64,000 bases of DNA from Varroa destructor (Eukaryota; Arthropoda; Arachnida; Mesostigmata; Varroidae): contig NW_019211456.1 in assembly GCF_002443255.2 (NCBI RefSeq), forward strand, positions 55,885,884 to 55,949,883, in the 5' to 3' direction. Both the position numbers and the translations under genes were made by a program. Shown piece after piece: positions 1 through 12,877 of this stretch. Every line of letters starts with the position of its first letter. Within the stretch, counting starts at the first letter, position 1. A model generated the notes under the pieces. The model was not told the DNA's origin. It made no database searches and saw only the letters and a list, made by a program, of their open reading frames with translations.

Positions 1-2380
1 TTGAATATGGAATATGCTGAAGACTTCGCAGTCCCACTACTACTCAGAGGAGTCTTAAAGCGCACAACAGCCTCTGGTAACCGTGTGCTCAGCATCATCT
101 TGCTCACTTTCTTGAAATTTCAATCTCGACTTAGTTTGACCCTTGATTCAATAGAAACCTTGTTTTCCAATTGATTGATCCCTTCACCCCTCTCCCGGCA
201 ATCTGCACCGCATTTATTGGGCACTCCTGTGCTGGCTAAAGTTAGTTACCTGCGACATGTAATAGTTGGCCCACATACTTAAAGAAATCGTCTGTTACAT
301 TTGTAATACTATCTCTGCATTACGCACGACAGATGATAGAACCGCGCACAAATGTGCAAATCTGGTAACTCTATAACGATCAATGTACATCCAGCCACTA
401 CCACCAGCCACTGCTGGTGTAGTAAGAGGCGAAGAAAAGAATTTATCATTCTTGTTCTTTGTTTGCTGATGGAGTTACTAGATAATACTGGTTCAAAAAA
501 ATCAAATTTTTTGCAGACATTCAAGGAGCGATCAGCCATAAAGGAAGAAACACATTAGATGTTTCGTGTTTCGTACGAAGGCAAAATACCAATTTTTAGG
601 AAGACCGGTTAAACATTACACCAAAGGTTTTCAGTACTTAGCTTCTCGCAGATTACCTACATTTTGTAAGTGGCGGATCTTCAGATCGAAGGCACAAGTT
701 GTTTGACACCGCTTCTTTTAGTACCCGAATCGTCTTTTCATAATCGAGTCTCTTCAAAAACCAATTTCCTGGAGACGAAGCACTCGTAAAAAGCATCGTC
801 CCATGTTGCTTCGGGTCTGTTAATAGCGACAGATGATTCTTGGTCAAAAGTCGAATATGGTTCCTCAATAAAGCCTACAAATACATAGTACAGGGACATA
901 ACGTACAACTTAACGTTTCTTCTATTCATGTATATTTCAGAGGTCGCCATTGATGATTGATTGACATGCGATTCGTATTCTAGGGTGGAATGTTTATGAC
1001 TTATGGTTGACTTAATACGGACATTTTTCTGACAAGAAGAGTTTTAAACAGTGATGAACTTCAGTTTGTAAGTGACAACTCTGTTGAAGTACGATCTTTC
1101 TCGAGTAGATAAAAACGAATGCAACGATATAAATGGAGAGAGCAACCTAGAGCGTACTAAAAGTATCGCCATGAGTCATACTAATATATATAGATATCTA
1201 GTGTATCATTCGAGGAGCAATTCACGGCGAAACTTGATGTTGCGCATGAAATGGCTTTTTGTGGCTATTTAAAACATTCGACTTGATATTGAGCAAGATG
1301 GAGGTGTTTCTAATGAAGGAATGATGCTGGTCGGATACATGTAGGGATTTCTTCTGACTACTAGGCCAAGCACGCGCACCTCATAATAATAGTAAAGACG
1401 CATAGAGAGCTTCAGGAGAAAAGCCGCCAGTTGCAAAGTATCGCAGGTCAAGTGGGGGTCAAAAAGAACATACTTTAATTTACCTGACGAACCATCGAGT
1501 ACGCGCTCGTCATCGACAGGACCCAAACCCACTAAAATAGCTGCTGTTTTACCAAAAAATAGACTCGTAGCTTTAAGAGAACATGGTACCACTACACGTA
1601 AAGGTTCGCACTGGCAGGGCGTAAAATTACAGCAGATAAATGTAAGGATAACAGCAGCTGGCACAAATTGATTCAGGAAGATGAAAAAAAGCTCAGAGGA
1701 AAAGCTGGCTTTTAACACCCTTAACACATTCTCCGAAAGCGCTGCTGAGTCCCTAATTCCTTTTAAAAGGGTAAAGGTACCAACCGAAAGTAGGACCTGT
1801 TTTTTAGGCCCAACAAATTTCTGTTCATTTATTCTTATGTGCTGTTGGATATGATATTTTCAAACGAACGAAGATAATTCTATTAACCGACACTCCGAAT
1901 TATCTTTGTAGCTTTAGGTAATTCTTGAATATACATTTCCTAACAAAAACTGTGAAAGAAGACGCCTCATTCTTGCAGTCCTTTTTTTTGCGTTTTATGT
2001 GCGATTAGAATTACCAACTAGGTTACTTGGTAGCATTTTCAATTGTTGAGAACTACTGCTTTACTTTTAATTAGATTGAACATATATATATATATATATA
2101 AGATTGCTCAGTATACAGTGAAGAACGTTAACTCAATAGTATCTCAAAATAATGTTATTTTCTAACAGGGCGACATTTGGTACATCATGTACTATTTTCG
2201 AGATGCACTTCTTGCCGTTGCCTCAGAGAATTTTTAGAACGACAAGTTTTAACTCGAAAATGAGTTTTGTTGAGAAAGAACAATCAAATTTTATTTATTC
2301 ATCTTTGCTGGTAGTAGTTGAAAACTTCATAAATACAAGTCAACAATATAATATTCCAATATCAGAGAAATTATATCGAA
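1..2380. other. Non-coding stretch, no gene recognised
   Basis: The longest open frame (1727-1269, minus, 152 codons) begins at GTG rather than ATG and matches no family. Shorter frames near 650-950 on the minus strand are also unassigned. Otherwise I see only AT-rich sequence and the microsatellite near 2090. Confidence 0.5.
2082..2101. repeat. (AT)n microsatellite
   Basis: A 20-bp alternating AT run in non-coding DNA. Confidence 0.9.
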
Positions 2381-3650
2381 TTAACTAAAACAGTTCGCAT
2401 TATATTGGTTAGATAAGCCTTGTTGAGTTAATAAAGCTAATTTGCGAAACTTGCCAGATGTCCTAGAGATGGTACTAGAAGATGCTACCACAACTTCCCC
2501 CGCATTTGGAGCATCTACACATATCGTCAGGCTCGTGGAAACCATTTTCCTGCAAAGTCGACGGTGGAACCTATGCACGACAAAGCGAGTGACAACATGT
2601 TTATTCAGCCGGTACATCTTTATCCACTCGTTGTTTCTCATCATACACGAAGCAAAGAATCCCCCATCGATCTCTGGAAAGATTTGCTCTTAATTTCTAA
2701 GGTTCGTCTTCGGAGTCTTCCGTTGCTAAGAACTAAAAGCTGCGATGTAGGTTTTCGGATAGCGAGTGAACTAGGAGATACATGACATATTAAATGACGC
2801 ATATCTCATACGTTGTGTTTGAAGTTACTTTGAGGTCGAACAAGCTGAGAGAAGCAGTGAGAGACAAGCGACGAGGCGATCTCGCTCCATTTGCAGTAAC
2901 ACTACCTTCCTGCATTCTTCAGCCACGTGCGCGGTGAAGCTTTTGCCATTCGCGGAGGTGAACAACCCCAAGTACGAAAACCGGTTTACAAAGGCAAGAA
3001 TCTATTTGGCAAAATAGAGGGTGTCCGTGGCCATTGTCTGACTTTCCCTTGAAAACTTCATTGTTTTCGGCTTGTTAAGGTTTACGGACAGCTGTAATTG
3101 CGACGTGGAGCCCGGCTAGAACTTGCTCCCCTTGAAGCCTCGCTGATCCGCATGTCACCGAGTCGTCTGTATATGGGATAACTTCACCTGATTTTCTTAG
3201 TTTTCTTATTTGCAAGATGGAGAATAAAAGTAGGTTTAGGTTATGTCCCTAAATCAGGCTAATAGTCTGTGTGCAGGGCAAGAGTTCGGGCGGTTCGTCA
3301 GCAATGTTTGTTCTGTTTTCCCATAGAGTCGTAACGAAAAGATCGGGCACATTCATAAGAACGCACACATCGATCAGCGTAAACATAAGGCTGCCTAAAG
3401 GTGAACGAACACCGTGGATAGCAGCCTGCGTGGCGTAACCAGTATTTTTCTAACGTCAGCCGTCAGGATTCCGCACATCGTTTCTGTACAGCGTTCTCTC
3501 CGGAAACCATACTGCTGCCTTGAGATGGCCCGTTTACGTTGTAAGTGGCTGTTCAGTCTTCTAGTCAGGAAAACGGTAAACAGCTTATAACGACAACTTT
3601 TTTTCACTATTCTCCACCATGATGAAGGTGCGGATGGGTCGCTCTATGCT
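2381..3650 (-). pseudogene. Decayed non-LTR retrotransposon (LINE) reverse transcriptase
   Basis: Read on the minus strand across frameshifts and stops, several reverse transcriptase blocks appear in the right order: YKLFTVFLTRRLNSHL and QQYGFRRERCTE (about 3590-3470), a catalytic box YTDD in place of the usual YADD (3173-3162), LSVNLNKPKTMKFS (from 3091), and FSYLG plus HVAEECRKV (about 2985-2890). Further downstream on the same strand, HVVTRFVVHRFHRRL (about 2605-2560) resembles the C-terminal region of some LINE proteins. Multiple stops and frameshifts show it is inactive. The clade cannot be assigned. No poly-A tail or target-site duplication was identified. Confidence 0.8.
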
Positions 3651-5289
3651 TAAGGGATCACAGGGTAGCATTTTTCATTAAACTGGAAGCTTACCAGTAT
3701 GTAGACACATTTGAAATAGTGCTTAGCATGGTTTTAAAGCCACGGCGCATTTGAGCTCCTCCATATGCACCAACGGCCTTCTTATTACGTGGGCCACAAA
3801 ACTGGAACAGTTAACCCACTGTGAAGGATATCGCATTGTATTGAAGTGACTAACAAAGAGTTCAAAGCTGTAGTAGAATGACTCATACTTGTTCAGCTCG
3901 GTCAAATCGATGAAATAGAAGTAAACACAAATGGGCATCGCATGGTTGTAGCGATGATTAAAAATAAAAAATCGTAGAGACTTAGTTAGCTATAACAGTA
4001 ACTAATCTTTGCACCGAATTGTGATGAAAGATCGACTAGCTACGATAATTACAGACAGTCGTATAAGAAGATGTATGTAACTAGTCGGCCAAACTGACAG
4101 CTTCAGAAGCTTACGGCTCCTGTTTGGTGATTAATGCAGACGTTATCCGCTCCAACTTCATTAACCCTAGTTCGTCGATTACGTCTGCAGTGTACGATCA
4201 ACAATTCGACGAGGTGATCAGCAAACTCCGCATTAAATAGCCAAGATTCATAAGCGAAGCTAGGTCACTCCTATTTCAGGTGAAAACTCGACCTCACACC
4301 AGAAGAATTACAATGGCGATAATGCAGAAGTTACAGGTGTAGCTCAATCTACTATACCTACCAGACATCGCTGGTACAAGCGATTTTTTTTTCTAATTTC
4401 AAGTAACTTCATAGTAGAAAAACTGCTTTTTAGACTCTCGTGTTTCAGTACTTCTGTAGTAGTGAGGTAAGTAAGATGCTGCTTCAGGCAGTAGAAAATA
4501 GATCAATAATAATAGAGCACACTCTGATTAAAAAAAAGAACTAAGAAAAAAAGATGGGAAAGTGACAGTTTATAATTTTTTCGCATTTCATACTGAAACA
4601 TTTTATAGACGGAAGAGTGGGGCAATGTGAGCCGAACTTAGTAAACACTACGGTTTACTACAGCAGCAGAAATTATACTGTTCTATTTGCCAAGGACTAC
4701 TTAATTTGTATATTCCCGCCCGAAATGAATCAGTTTTCGAGAAATAATTAATTTATTTCTATCTAGACCTATTTTGTCTTTTCTAGTGAAGCAATATGGG
4801 CCACTAATGATTCTAAGCGAAAATGCCAGTTAGAGTGATGAGCGGTCAGATACCATTCTCATAATCCTAGAAGGAGAGAACAGATATTGTTATACAAAAA
4901 AACAGCGCATTTACTTGGCCTGCATAGTCTATTGTCTAATAATTGATTTTGTTGGACAGCTGAAACGGACGAGTCCATATAATCAATAACGGAATAACTC
5001 GTTTTGTAAGAAGAACGGATGATTTTCGGGTTCTGCTGCTCGCTCCTTGAGATAAAGTGGCGATCGGCAATGAGGATGTCCACAACGTAGCTATTGTTTT
5101 CAAAAATGAACGGCTGTCCTGCTGGAAGGACAGTTCTTAATGGTCTGAAAGTCCCGGCTGATTATCAGCCCGTGTCTCGGGAAGGAAGAAAGTCGTCTTC
5201 AGTGAGTATGCTTTCGTTTAACGAAAAGATACCGTTTTTTGAAACCGTTTAACGATATTGGCCGTCATAAAGGATAGTTCGGACGCACT
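3651..5289. other. Non-coding stretch, nothing recognised
   Basis: AT-rich DNA between the LINE and pogo remnants. It probably includes more decayed transposon sequence, but no motif could be named. Confidence 0.5.
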
Positions 5290-5895
5290 TTTTGTTAATC
5301 TGGTCAAATGATCGGTTGTTATTCTTTCATCGCAAGTAGTCACGGAGTTCTGTTAAGCTGTGCGAAGTCGAGCTCAACAATTGTTACGTCTAGGAATTGT
5401 AGCTCGTTTGAATATTATGGTAGAAGTGTAACGATGTGGATGCTGTTCTCTAAAACCAATTTGATAGCATTTAGGCTTGTTTTAGTCTCGTGGTTATCCA
5501 CTATTAGCAAACATGAGTTTTCTAAAGAATGACGAATGGTCGCGACGAAATGCTGCAGGCAGTCTTCAGACACTTCCTGTATAACCTATCCTGATGGGTT
5601 TCGTAGAAGCTTGGCCTCCTACGGGTGCAGCTATTAGCATATATACCTTGAAGCGTACGGTAAAGAACACAAAATACGGCAGAACTTTGTCCCTACTTTC
5701 GGACAGAAAGGCGAACATTGTAACAAAAATTCTGCGATTTTCTAATGTAATTCCAACAATCAGTTTCGTTTCCTTAGGCACAATCATTTTTGGAATGTTT
5801 ATTATCGCAGCAAAGAGCGTAGAATTGCTAGACGCCATTAGAGTCTTCAGATTTCCCATGAAAACTTTGACCGTTTTTTTTTTATTAAGGGTCAT
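5290..5895 (-). pseudogene. Decayed pogo/Tigger-like DDE transposase fragment
   Basis: The minus strand encodes, with one in-frame stop near 5566, the ordered blocks of a DDE_1 (pogo-type, Tc1/mariner superfamily) transposase core: PKMIVPKETKLIVGIT, then VTMFAFLSESRDKVLPYFVF, then VRFKVYMLIAAPVG, then CLLIVDNHETKTSL with its catalytic-position Asp at 5498-5496, then HIVTLLPYYSNELQFLDV. These parallel the family pattern of GTKQVG..T, LPP.IVF, LLILDNH and LPPH..H.LQPLDV. The N-terminal DNA-binding part was not recognised, so it appears 5'-truncated as well as stopped. The long plus-strand frame at 5594-6076 is its shadow. Confidence 0.75.
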
Positions 5896-8800
5896 TACGT
5901 GTAAAGGAAATCTTTTCGAGTCGCCGAGAGGAAAGATAATCGTGCCGTGTTATAAAAGTCACAGTTCAATCTTTCCCTGCACGCTAGTTGCAGTGTCAAC
6001 TGTCCGACAATGTTGTTGCTTAGCATATTCGTGTGCTTCTAACATGATACAAGCTTGTATGATCATTATACATTAGGTAAGGTGGCCTCGATTAAACCGA
6101 CTAGGTGAGTAGACGCATATTGACGCAAGCTCGTGTGAAATATGAACAGCTATAATTTTTTTTTACAGTTTTCAGTTATAACTCGTTATAGCGTAATTTT
6201 TCTCCTCCAAAATGCGGAAACTGCTTTCCAACGGAAAGGTGTATCTACCATGGCTGCAGCTACCTCGTGGGCCGCACAATATCTCTATCGGTTTTTTTTT
6301 GCCTAAATGCACCATTTTGCGATTTTGAGTCCAATAGCAGCTAACCAATATGGCACGTTCTTCAAAGTCAGGCAACAAGCATTGATGATATGGACGATCA
6401 GAACAGCTAGTTTAAATAAACACAGCGTTCAAACCATTTATAAACGTGACACATTTAGATTAGAAATCTGGTACACTTATCTGCAACATAGTGCAGTCTT
6501 TACGATGTGCTATGAAAACTCAGTGGTTTCATTGTGCCGATAAATAAATTTCCCTAGTAAACTTAAAGCAATAAGCAGACCTGCAGAAACTTAACAGACA
6601 TAATATTTAAGCTCTTAGCAGATCAAGGATCTTAAGTAATTATCCTGTTCTTATATCTTCCCGCTGAGACATATCGGCAATGTTATCGTGTCTCTATGGT
6701 ATTTTATAAGGAAACCAAGGTCAAGATTTTTCTCAAAAACTTCCTTATAAACGTGTAGCATTAGCCCAAACATACGATAAATGAATATGACATTCTTTCA
6801 CACACATGTGTGTGCCCACTATGGCAAGTTATACTCGGATACTCTAATTCCTCTACATAATAAGCCGTATACGCAACCACATTTTTTCCACTTAAGCTCG
6901 ACATAATACCAGCTTACATATATATACCTTATACAGAGTCATATAGCCCCCCAATGTTTCCTTCCTCAATGTATATAAAATTTAACTTACTTTCAATTTG
7001 ATATTAAGCAGGCAAAACTGTAATGAAAAAAACGAGATAATCATATTATTTGTTTGCTTAGCTGATCTCTTGAATCTTTTGATCCGTGCACATGTAAATA
7101 ATTTGGAAATAGTATTAGAATTTCAAATCAGTTAGAGAAAATCTAAAGTTCCTGTTCTATATTCCACACCGTTAGTCTTGTACGAGTAAAACAGGTTCAA
7201 GTAAAGTTCTTCATGTGGATATATCGTATCGGGGTTTATAGGCCACTGAGTTGTGTTCTTTGCATACGCAACTGAAGATGACCTTATTCGAATCTGCAAT
7301 TTAGAACGGACATAACACACGTAAAATAAAAGTCATTTGCTCATAATAAAAAGGACTGCGTCAACCCAACACACATTTATTGAGTATTCAACAAATGTTG
7401 CACACAGAACGTGTTAAACACTAAGTACAACTATAGAAACATAGGAAAAAGAGTACCCCAAATCTATATATTTTGCAAAATGGGTAAAATATGAATCATT
7501 GTATAATTCCTTTTTTCATTTACCTGTACGAGCAGCTCAAATCATGCATATCATTTAGAGCAGGGTATATAGTCTCCGGCTCTTCTAATTCTTATCGTCG
7601 AGATTTCCAGTAGAATATTTTTGTTGTTTGAACACTCAACTGTGAATTTACATCCGACGACATGGTAAAAATTTGAGAGACTTGAAATGATCTTTGTCTC
7701 AAGAGCAGTTATGAACATCTCTGGGAAATGCCGTTCGGTTTGTCTAGGTGAAAAAAATGTCTTTACGTAGATAATTGTTTTGAAGGACGCTTTAATCCTG
7801 CAAGAAAATAGGCAAAATAAAGACGAAAAGAGTAGTCCGCTATGCATCGCTGCTACCAACAGCAACGTACGGCCGTTTCTATTGTGACAGATTAATTCTT
7901 TAGAAGAAAACTTAAAGATTCATTATGAAGTTAAACTGTTCGTGATGCTGTGAAGAATATCTGCTAAAGGTCGAATCAATATATAATTTAATAAATGATA
8001 TTAGCAATATTTAAAAGCGCTAATTTTCAACACTGATTTCGATCAACATTTCACTCAACTATATTAAGCATGGCTTCAACCTGCGGAACATGCCTCAACT
8101 ATTTGCAGCGACTCTGATAACGCATTTCACTGTGACGGACATTAATGTTTTTACTTAATTTTCTGACCATACCTCTAAAACCATGCGGTAGTCAAGTTCT
8201 TGCAGTTCGAGTCCATAAGAAGCATCTAACTCCTACATACTGTTCATTTATTTAACATGCAAAATATGAAACAAAGACTTTTTCTATTTTATTCGAACCG
8301 AAAATGACCAAAATATTTGAGACTTCGCTTGAATCCGAATCAGCTTTGAAGTCGACGTATTGCATCGGTCGTCACAGTAGCAAAAATGAAGCGAATGAGA
8401 TACCCTTTTAAATTATCTCTGAGGCCAGTGCGAAATAAGTCAGATTCGTTTTATGTAGATTTATTTAAATAAGTGCAATACGTATGGAACTCAAAACCTG
8501 ATTCCTACTTTTCCAAGTTTCTTATTCATGGAACTTAGATTTAGTGATACTCTCGGCATAGACACGAGGTATTATGGAAAAAAATTTAGTCTAGGAAAAA
8601 AAGGCTTAGGTGTGTCAATAAATATGGGTTCCGTAAATTGATTGCATATTTTTTTTTTTTTTCTAAATTTGAAATCTAATGTAAACTGATGTACATTTCC
8701 CAGTCTTCTTCTAGAATAAACAGTTTGTTTCTTTATATGTATGCAATTCAATGCACGACATATGCTTTACAGGGAAACAAAAAATCCTTGATTTGAGGCT

Positions 8801-10439
8801 GATGGATTGCTTATACATAGGCGATAAGTTCACTTCGTACAAGCTTGAGGGGTGCAAGTGACTAACTTTTTATATAGTTTTAATTAATGAATAAAAAGTA
8901 AAAAGAGCTATGAGCTATAATGTATTAGTAACTACCTAGAACAAACTATATTGTCTGATAATGCGTCCACAGCCGTCAATATGACAGCCATAGTAAACTT
9001 GAGCTAAACATTTGTCCTCTATTCGTGGTATTTCCCAGAATTTAGCAAGCTATATTTTTCTAACTAATAATTGATTAAAGTTTTATAATACCAGAAAAAG
9101 CCGAATTCCATAAAATAAAAACACTCGTATAGAAGTGCCCTGATATCGACCTGTTCCTCGCTGTTCCTGGCTTGTCTTAATCTTGTAACCAATGTAACAG
9201 GTTCTTTAGAATTTTAGAACGCAATAAGGAAATATGAAATGTAATTTTAATATTTTCTTATCATTGCAAACGATACTAACGATATAAACCACTCATAATC
9301 CGGATCATATGTACATTTAAAACGATTCTTCATTTTTAACAGGACACAGATTCATTAATACTTTGCACTACTTATTTCTGAAGTAGTTAATTTTATTTCT
9401 CTTTTTTTACGATGTAGTTCTTCAGCAATAGACTATTACAGGGTGTTAAACTTCTTCCGTGTCGCCAACAATGATTTCTGGGTAATTAAGGACCGTGGCG
9501 ATAACTGCTGATAATTCTTAACGTATGCCAATGTTTGACGTCCTTAGTTTTTCATGTTCCACATAACTAGCACAGACAACTAAAAAGCAAAGTGGTTTTT
9601 TTTTATTTATCAGTCAGCAAAACATCAGTTCAATGTAAAATGTTTTTAAGTAAAGAACGAATGCCTTATTTATTTGAAGGATAAACTAAATAACGTTTTT
9701 AAACAATTTACTCGTATAACTAATGTGAGCATATCTTCACATATCATCGTGTACACGTGGAAAGCATATGTTATGTGAGTTCTTTGGTCACCTAAACATG
9801 GTGCAATAAATTTTATTCACTAAAAATTTATAACGATATTTTTTGTACCCGCTAAGACACTGGCTTTTGACAGATCTCGTCTTCCCTCACTGGCTAAAAA
9901 TCATATTATGCCCACTTTATTAAATAGTAAAATGTAACATACAATACCCACTGTTGATTACTAAATTAGATTAGACCAATCATTTGAGAACATAATAAAG
10001 TACTGCTGTGTCAACCTTCACTTTTAGACTAAAAGAATGCCACCCGTCTTTTATTTCATAGGCTACCCCTCTACTACCGTATGTATTATAAGCATTATAG
10101 GAAAATCAATTCTAGATGCCAAAGGCAATCTTCCTGTCGTTTAGTCGGATCCCCGAAAGTGCTTCGTTCTATAGGGTTGTAACTGCCCTTTGTTGTAGTT
10201 TGGTGTTCTTCCGAGACACGTCTTTCGATCTTTGTTGTTGTCACCTATGAAAAACCACGAAAACCATCACATGCGATACAATTATGACTTCGACGGAGCT
10301 ACAACCAAATACCCAAACCACTATAATTGCGCTAGTTCGTTGGAACGATCAAATAGCTTGTCAGAGAAATATGCCTTATCTTCACACTGGTCGACTCACC
10401 GAATCGAGCTTTCACTCCGCGCAGAGATGATATTGCGCA
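5896..10439. other. Non-coding AT-rich stretch
   Basis: Only short chance frames and poly-T/poly-A runs are seen (for example near 8650-8662). The 5' part of the pogo element may extend into 5900-6400, but no motif is readable there. Confidence 0.5.
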
Positions 10440-10880
10440 AGCTGCCAGCGAGTAACCGCTGATGCCGGCCCCTTGCTTGTGACTGAGGCCCGGACTAACC
10501 CAGAGGTCGTAGGGAACCGAGTCAGATTCCAAAGTTATGACAGGCTAGTCCATAAGACTGCCACCAGACCTATGGTTTGACTCTAGGCCGATTCTAGGTT
10601 ATTCTGAGGAGATCGTTGACAGCTATGGACGCAGTACCTCTGTTTATGCGCAGGTGCTGGTCCGAAGTATGGACTTCAGTTAGAGTTAGGGAGAAACGGG
10701 CCAATGCATCGGAGATCGGGCGTATTAAAGCACTGAAGTACCTTGGGGGGTTTTGAGACGAATCGAAAGCAGGTGGACAATTCGATACGGAACACACGCA
10801 GACCACTGTTGGGTGAGCACAGTGGTGCTGATAGTAGGGAGATCAGCATAGCTGGCGTAATGTTATTGAAATTTCATGGG
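10440..10880 (+). other. GC-richer segment, possible degenerate retroelement piece
   Basis: This patch is more GC-rich than its flanks. One plus-strand frame ends in RIKALKYLGGF (about 10714-10746), which recalls the KYLG block downstream of reverse transcriptase in LINEs. No other block supports this, so the assignment is weak. Confidence 0.2.
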
Positions 10881-12283
10881 CGAATGAAGCAGTGTTAAAT
10901 AAAAAAAGACCCAATCCATTCAGCTAAGTATTGCTTATACAACGACTTCTCACGCACTTGTATGATTTCGTTTGTAAGCACGAGCCATGGGACAAATGTA
11001 CAAAAGCAATAAAAGACATATGTTGCAAGTTATTACTATGAACTGGAGTGTTCTAGAACCGGTGTTTTTACGTTTCCCAAGCTGTAGTTAAACTAAAACG
11101 TAAGACATAGTCTAAATTGTTTGTATATGTCACTGTTACAATTACATTTAGTTACAATACCTTGTACGCAAATACCTAAAATGAACCTTACTTGGAGCGG
11201 GCATTCTACTTGTCGACTGCAGAAATTGTGTTTCCCGTTGTCTTCTACTCCGTCCTGTGTTCATCAAGCACATATTCTGAGTTCTGTATAAAGTTGTAGC
11301 TGCATTTACTAGTAATCTTCTTCTTAAATACGAGTATATGAACTAAAATACGTTTGCGTTCTGAAGAACTTTATTGTAAATTTCATTCAAAATACTATTA
11401 GCCTTACAAAAATGGTGCATTATTGCATTAATGATAATCCGTAGAAAATCAAATCCTTCAATATTTCACTTCAGATTTCGACCTTAATTTTAGTAGTTGA
11501 AGATGATCTTGCACGATCATGAAAAAACCATACCACGCACTGTCGACTGCTTCATCACTTCGTCCGTAGATCTCTTAGATGATATCCTCTTTGTTATTAG
11601 TATCGGCTACTACCTTATAAAAAAAATAACGATTTGGCTTGGTTTTTCCTAGAAGGTCCTTTCAAAAGTCTGCTCTATGGACCGTTCATTCATTGCAAGA
11701 AGTCCTTCACTGGTCTATTGTGGACTATATTTGTTCAGATTGGCCGTATGTTTTTGACAGATTCGAGGCAAAAATCATGAGGGCCGCGGTTTTTCATTTA
11801 GTTTCTTCATATTCAGCTTTCGGATAGTACTGTTCTTACCAGCAATCCAAGGAATATCAATTTAAACAAATCCACAGTTTAAAATCGAAAAACACAAACA
11901 TATGATTATCTACTGATTTTGGAAACTAAGCGAAGTCATTGTTGCCAGATTTATGTGATCGATTTTGCTAAACAGATGACTGTGTTAGTTTGTTAAGTAT
12001 TTGCATTATTTGTCTGCCAAGGTTTCGGTGACTCTGGTATAATATTTGACATTTTGATTTCTGTTTCTCTGTATTTCTGTTAACATAAACGCTATTATAA
12101 AAGCCGTAGCTAGGTAACTTTATTTATATTCAGTAACCGACAAGTAACAAGAAGCATAATACTCAGAATACTGTATGAAATCAGGAACTATTACATTTAA
12201 TGTTATTTAATTAACATTCATTGTCAATTAAGAACGACGGCCCACTCTTTCGGCTTTTCGACGAAACGAAAAAGAATTTTTTT
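10881..12283. other. Non-coding stretch, nothing recognised
   Basis: AT-rich sequence without recognisable coding, RNA or repeat structure. Confidence 0.5.
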
Positions 12284-12877
12284 TCATAAATGAAATTCTT
12301 CACTGGTTTGAAGTCCAAAGGAGCTCGGTAAGTAGCAAGTCGTTTGCGTGAGTACCTGGAGTTGCTCAGAGTAGCTTTTTAGAGGTATCCAGTGTTGCTG
12401 GATAGTGGGGTTTGTGAATACGTCACAAGCGAATGAAATGTGCCCCTTTAAACGCTTAGTAGGTAAGATAGTAGCAGGCGCTGAAAGACAGGGAAGAGCT
12501 CTCTCAAGAGAGGTCGAGGTGAGGGAGCAATGGGAAGAAACGATGTCGGACAAGACGATGGCGACAGCTACGGCAGCAGCAACAAAGACGACGACAACAA
12601 CGTGCGCGAAGGAGGACTTTAAATTGAGTGGAAAACCTGCTGTCCTCGCGGAGGGGATTGAACGACAGGCCATGACCGACCGTCTAGTCCTTTTGCTTAT
12701 GCAGTAAAGGATCGTTCTAAAAAAAAGAGAAAAGACGACGAACAAACGAAAATGAAAGACACTGCTTGTGGGTGTCTGTGTATGTACCTGCGCCGAAGGA
12801 AGGAGGACGACCATCATGGTACGCTGGGTCGAGTGGTGCTTTGCATGTGTGCTGCTGTATGGAAACAGGTACGACAT
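12284..12877. other. GC/CpG-rich segment with triplet repeats and long open frames on both strands
   Basis: A 197-codon ATG frame on the minus strand (12877-12284) and a 100-codon frame on the plus strand (12405-12707) overlap here. Both owe their length to purine/pyrimidine bias and to ACGACGACAACAACG-type triplets near 12585-12602; translated, these give runs of Val/Ala or Thr. No family motif is present. Regulatory DNA or a non-coding exon is at least as likely as a protein. Confidence 0.25.

Noticed and set aside
1269..1727. 152-codon minus-strand frame as a real gene
   Set aside because: Begins at GTG, has no recognised motif, and no nearby exon structure.
2381..2644. Possible PIF/Harbinger transposase (MYRLNKHVV and STISRT recall YRL...STVSR patterns)
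   Set aside because: It lies directly downstream of, and on the same strand as, the LINE reverse transcriptase, and HVVTRFVVHRFHRRL fits a LINE C-terminal region better.
5566..5895. Possible ligand-gated channel transmembrane segments on the minus strand
   Set aside because: The next blocks (LLIVDNH, LQFLDV) clearly continue as a DDE_1 transposase.
5594..6076. 160-codon plus-strand open frame
   Set aside because: Its first half is antisense to the pogo-like transposase remnant; no family motif in its own frame.
12284..12877. 197-codon minus-strand frame as a real gene
   Set aside because: Composition is driven by CT-rich and triplet repeats, both strands are open, and there is no domain or splice context.
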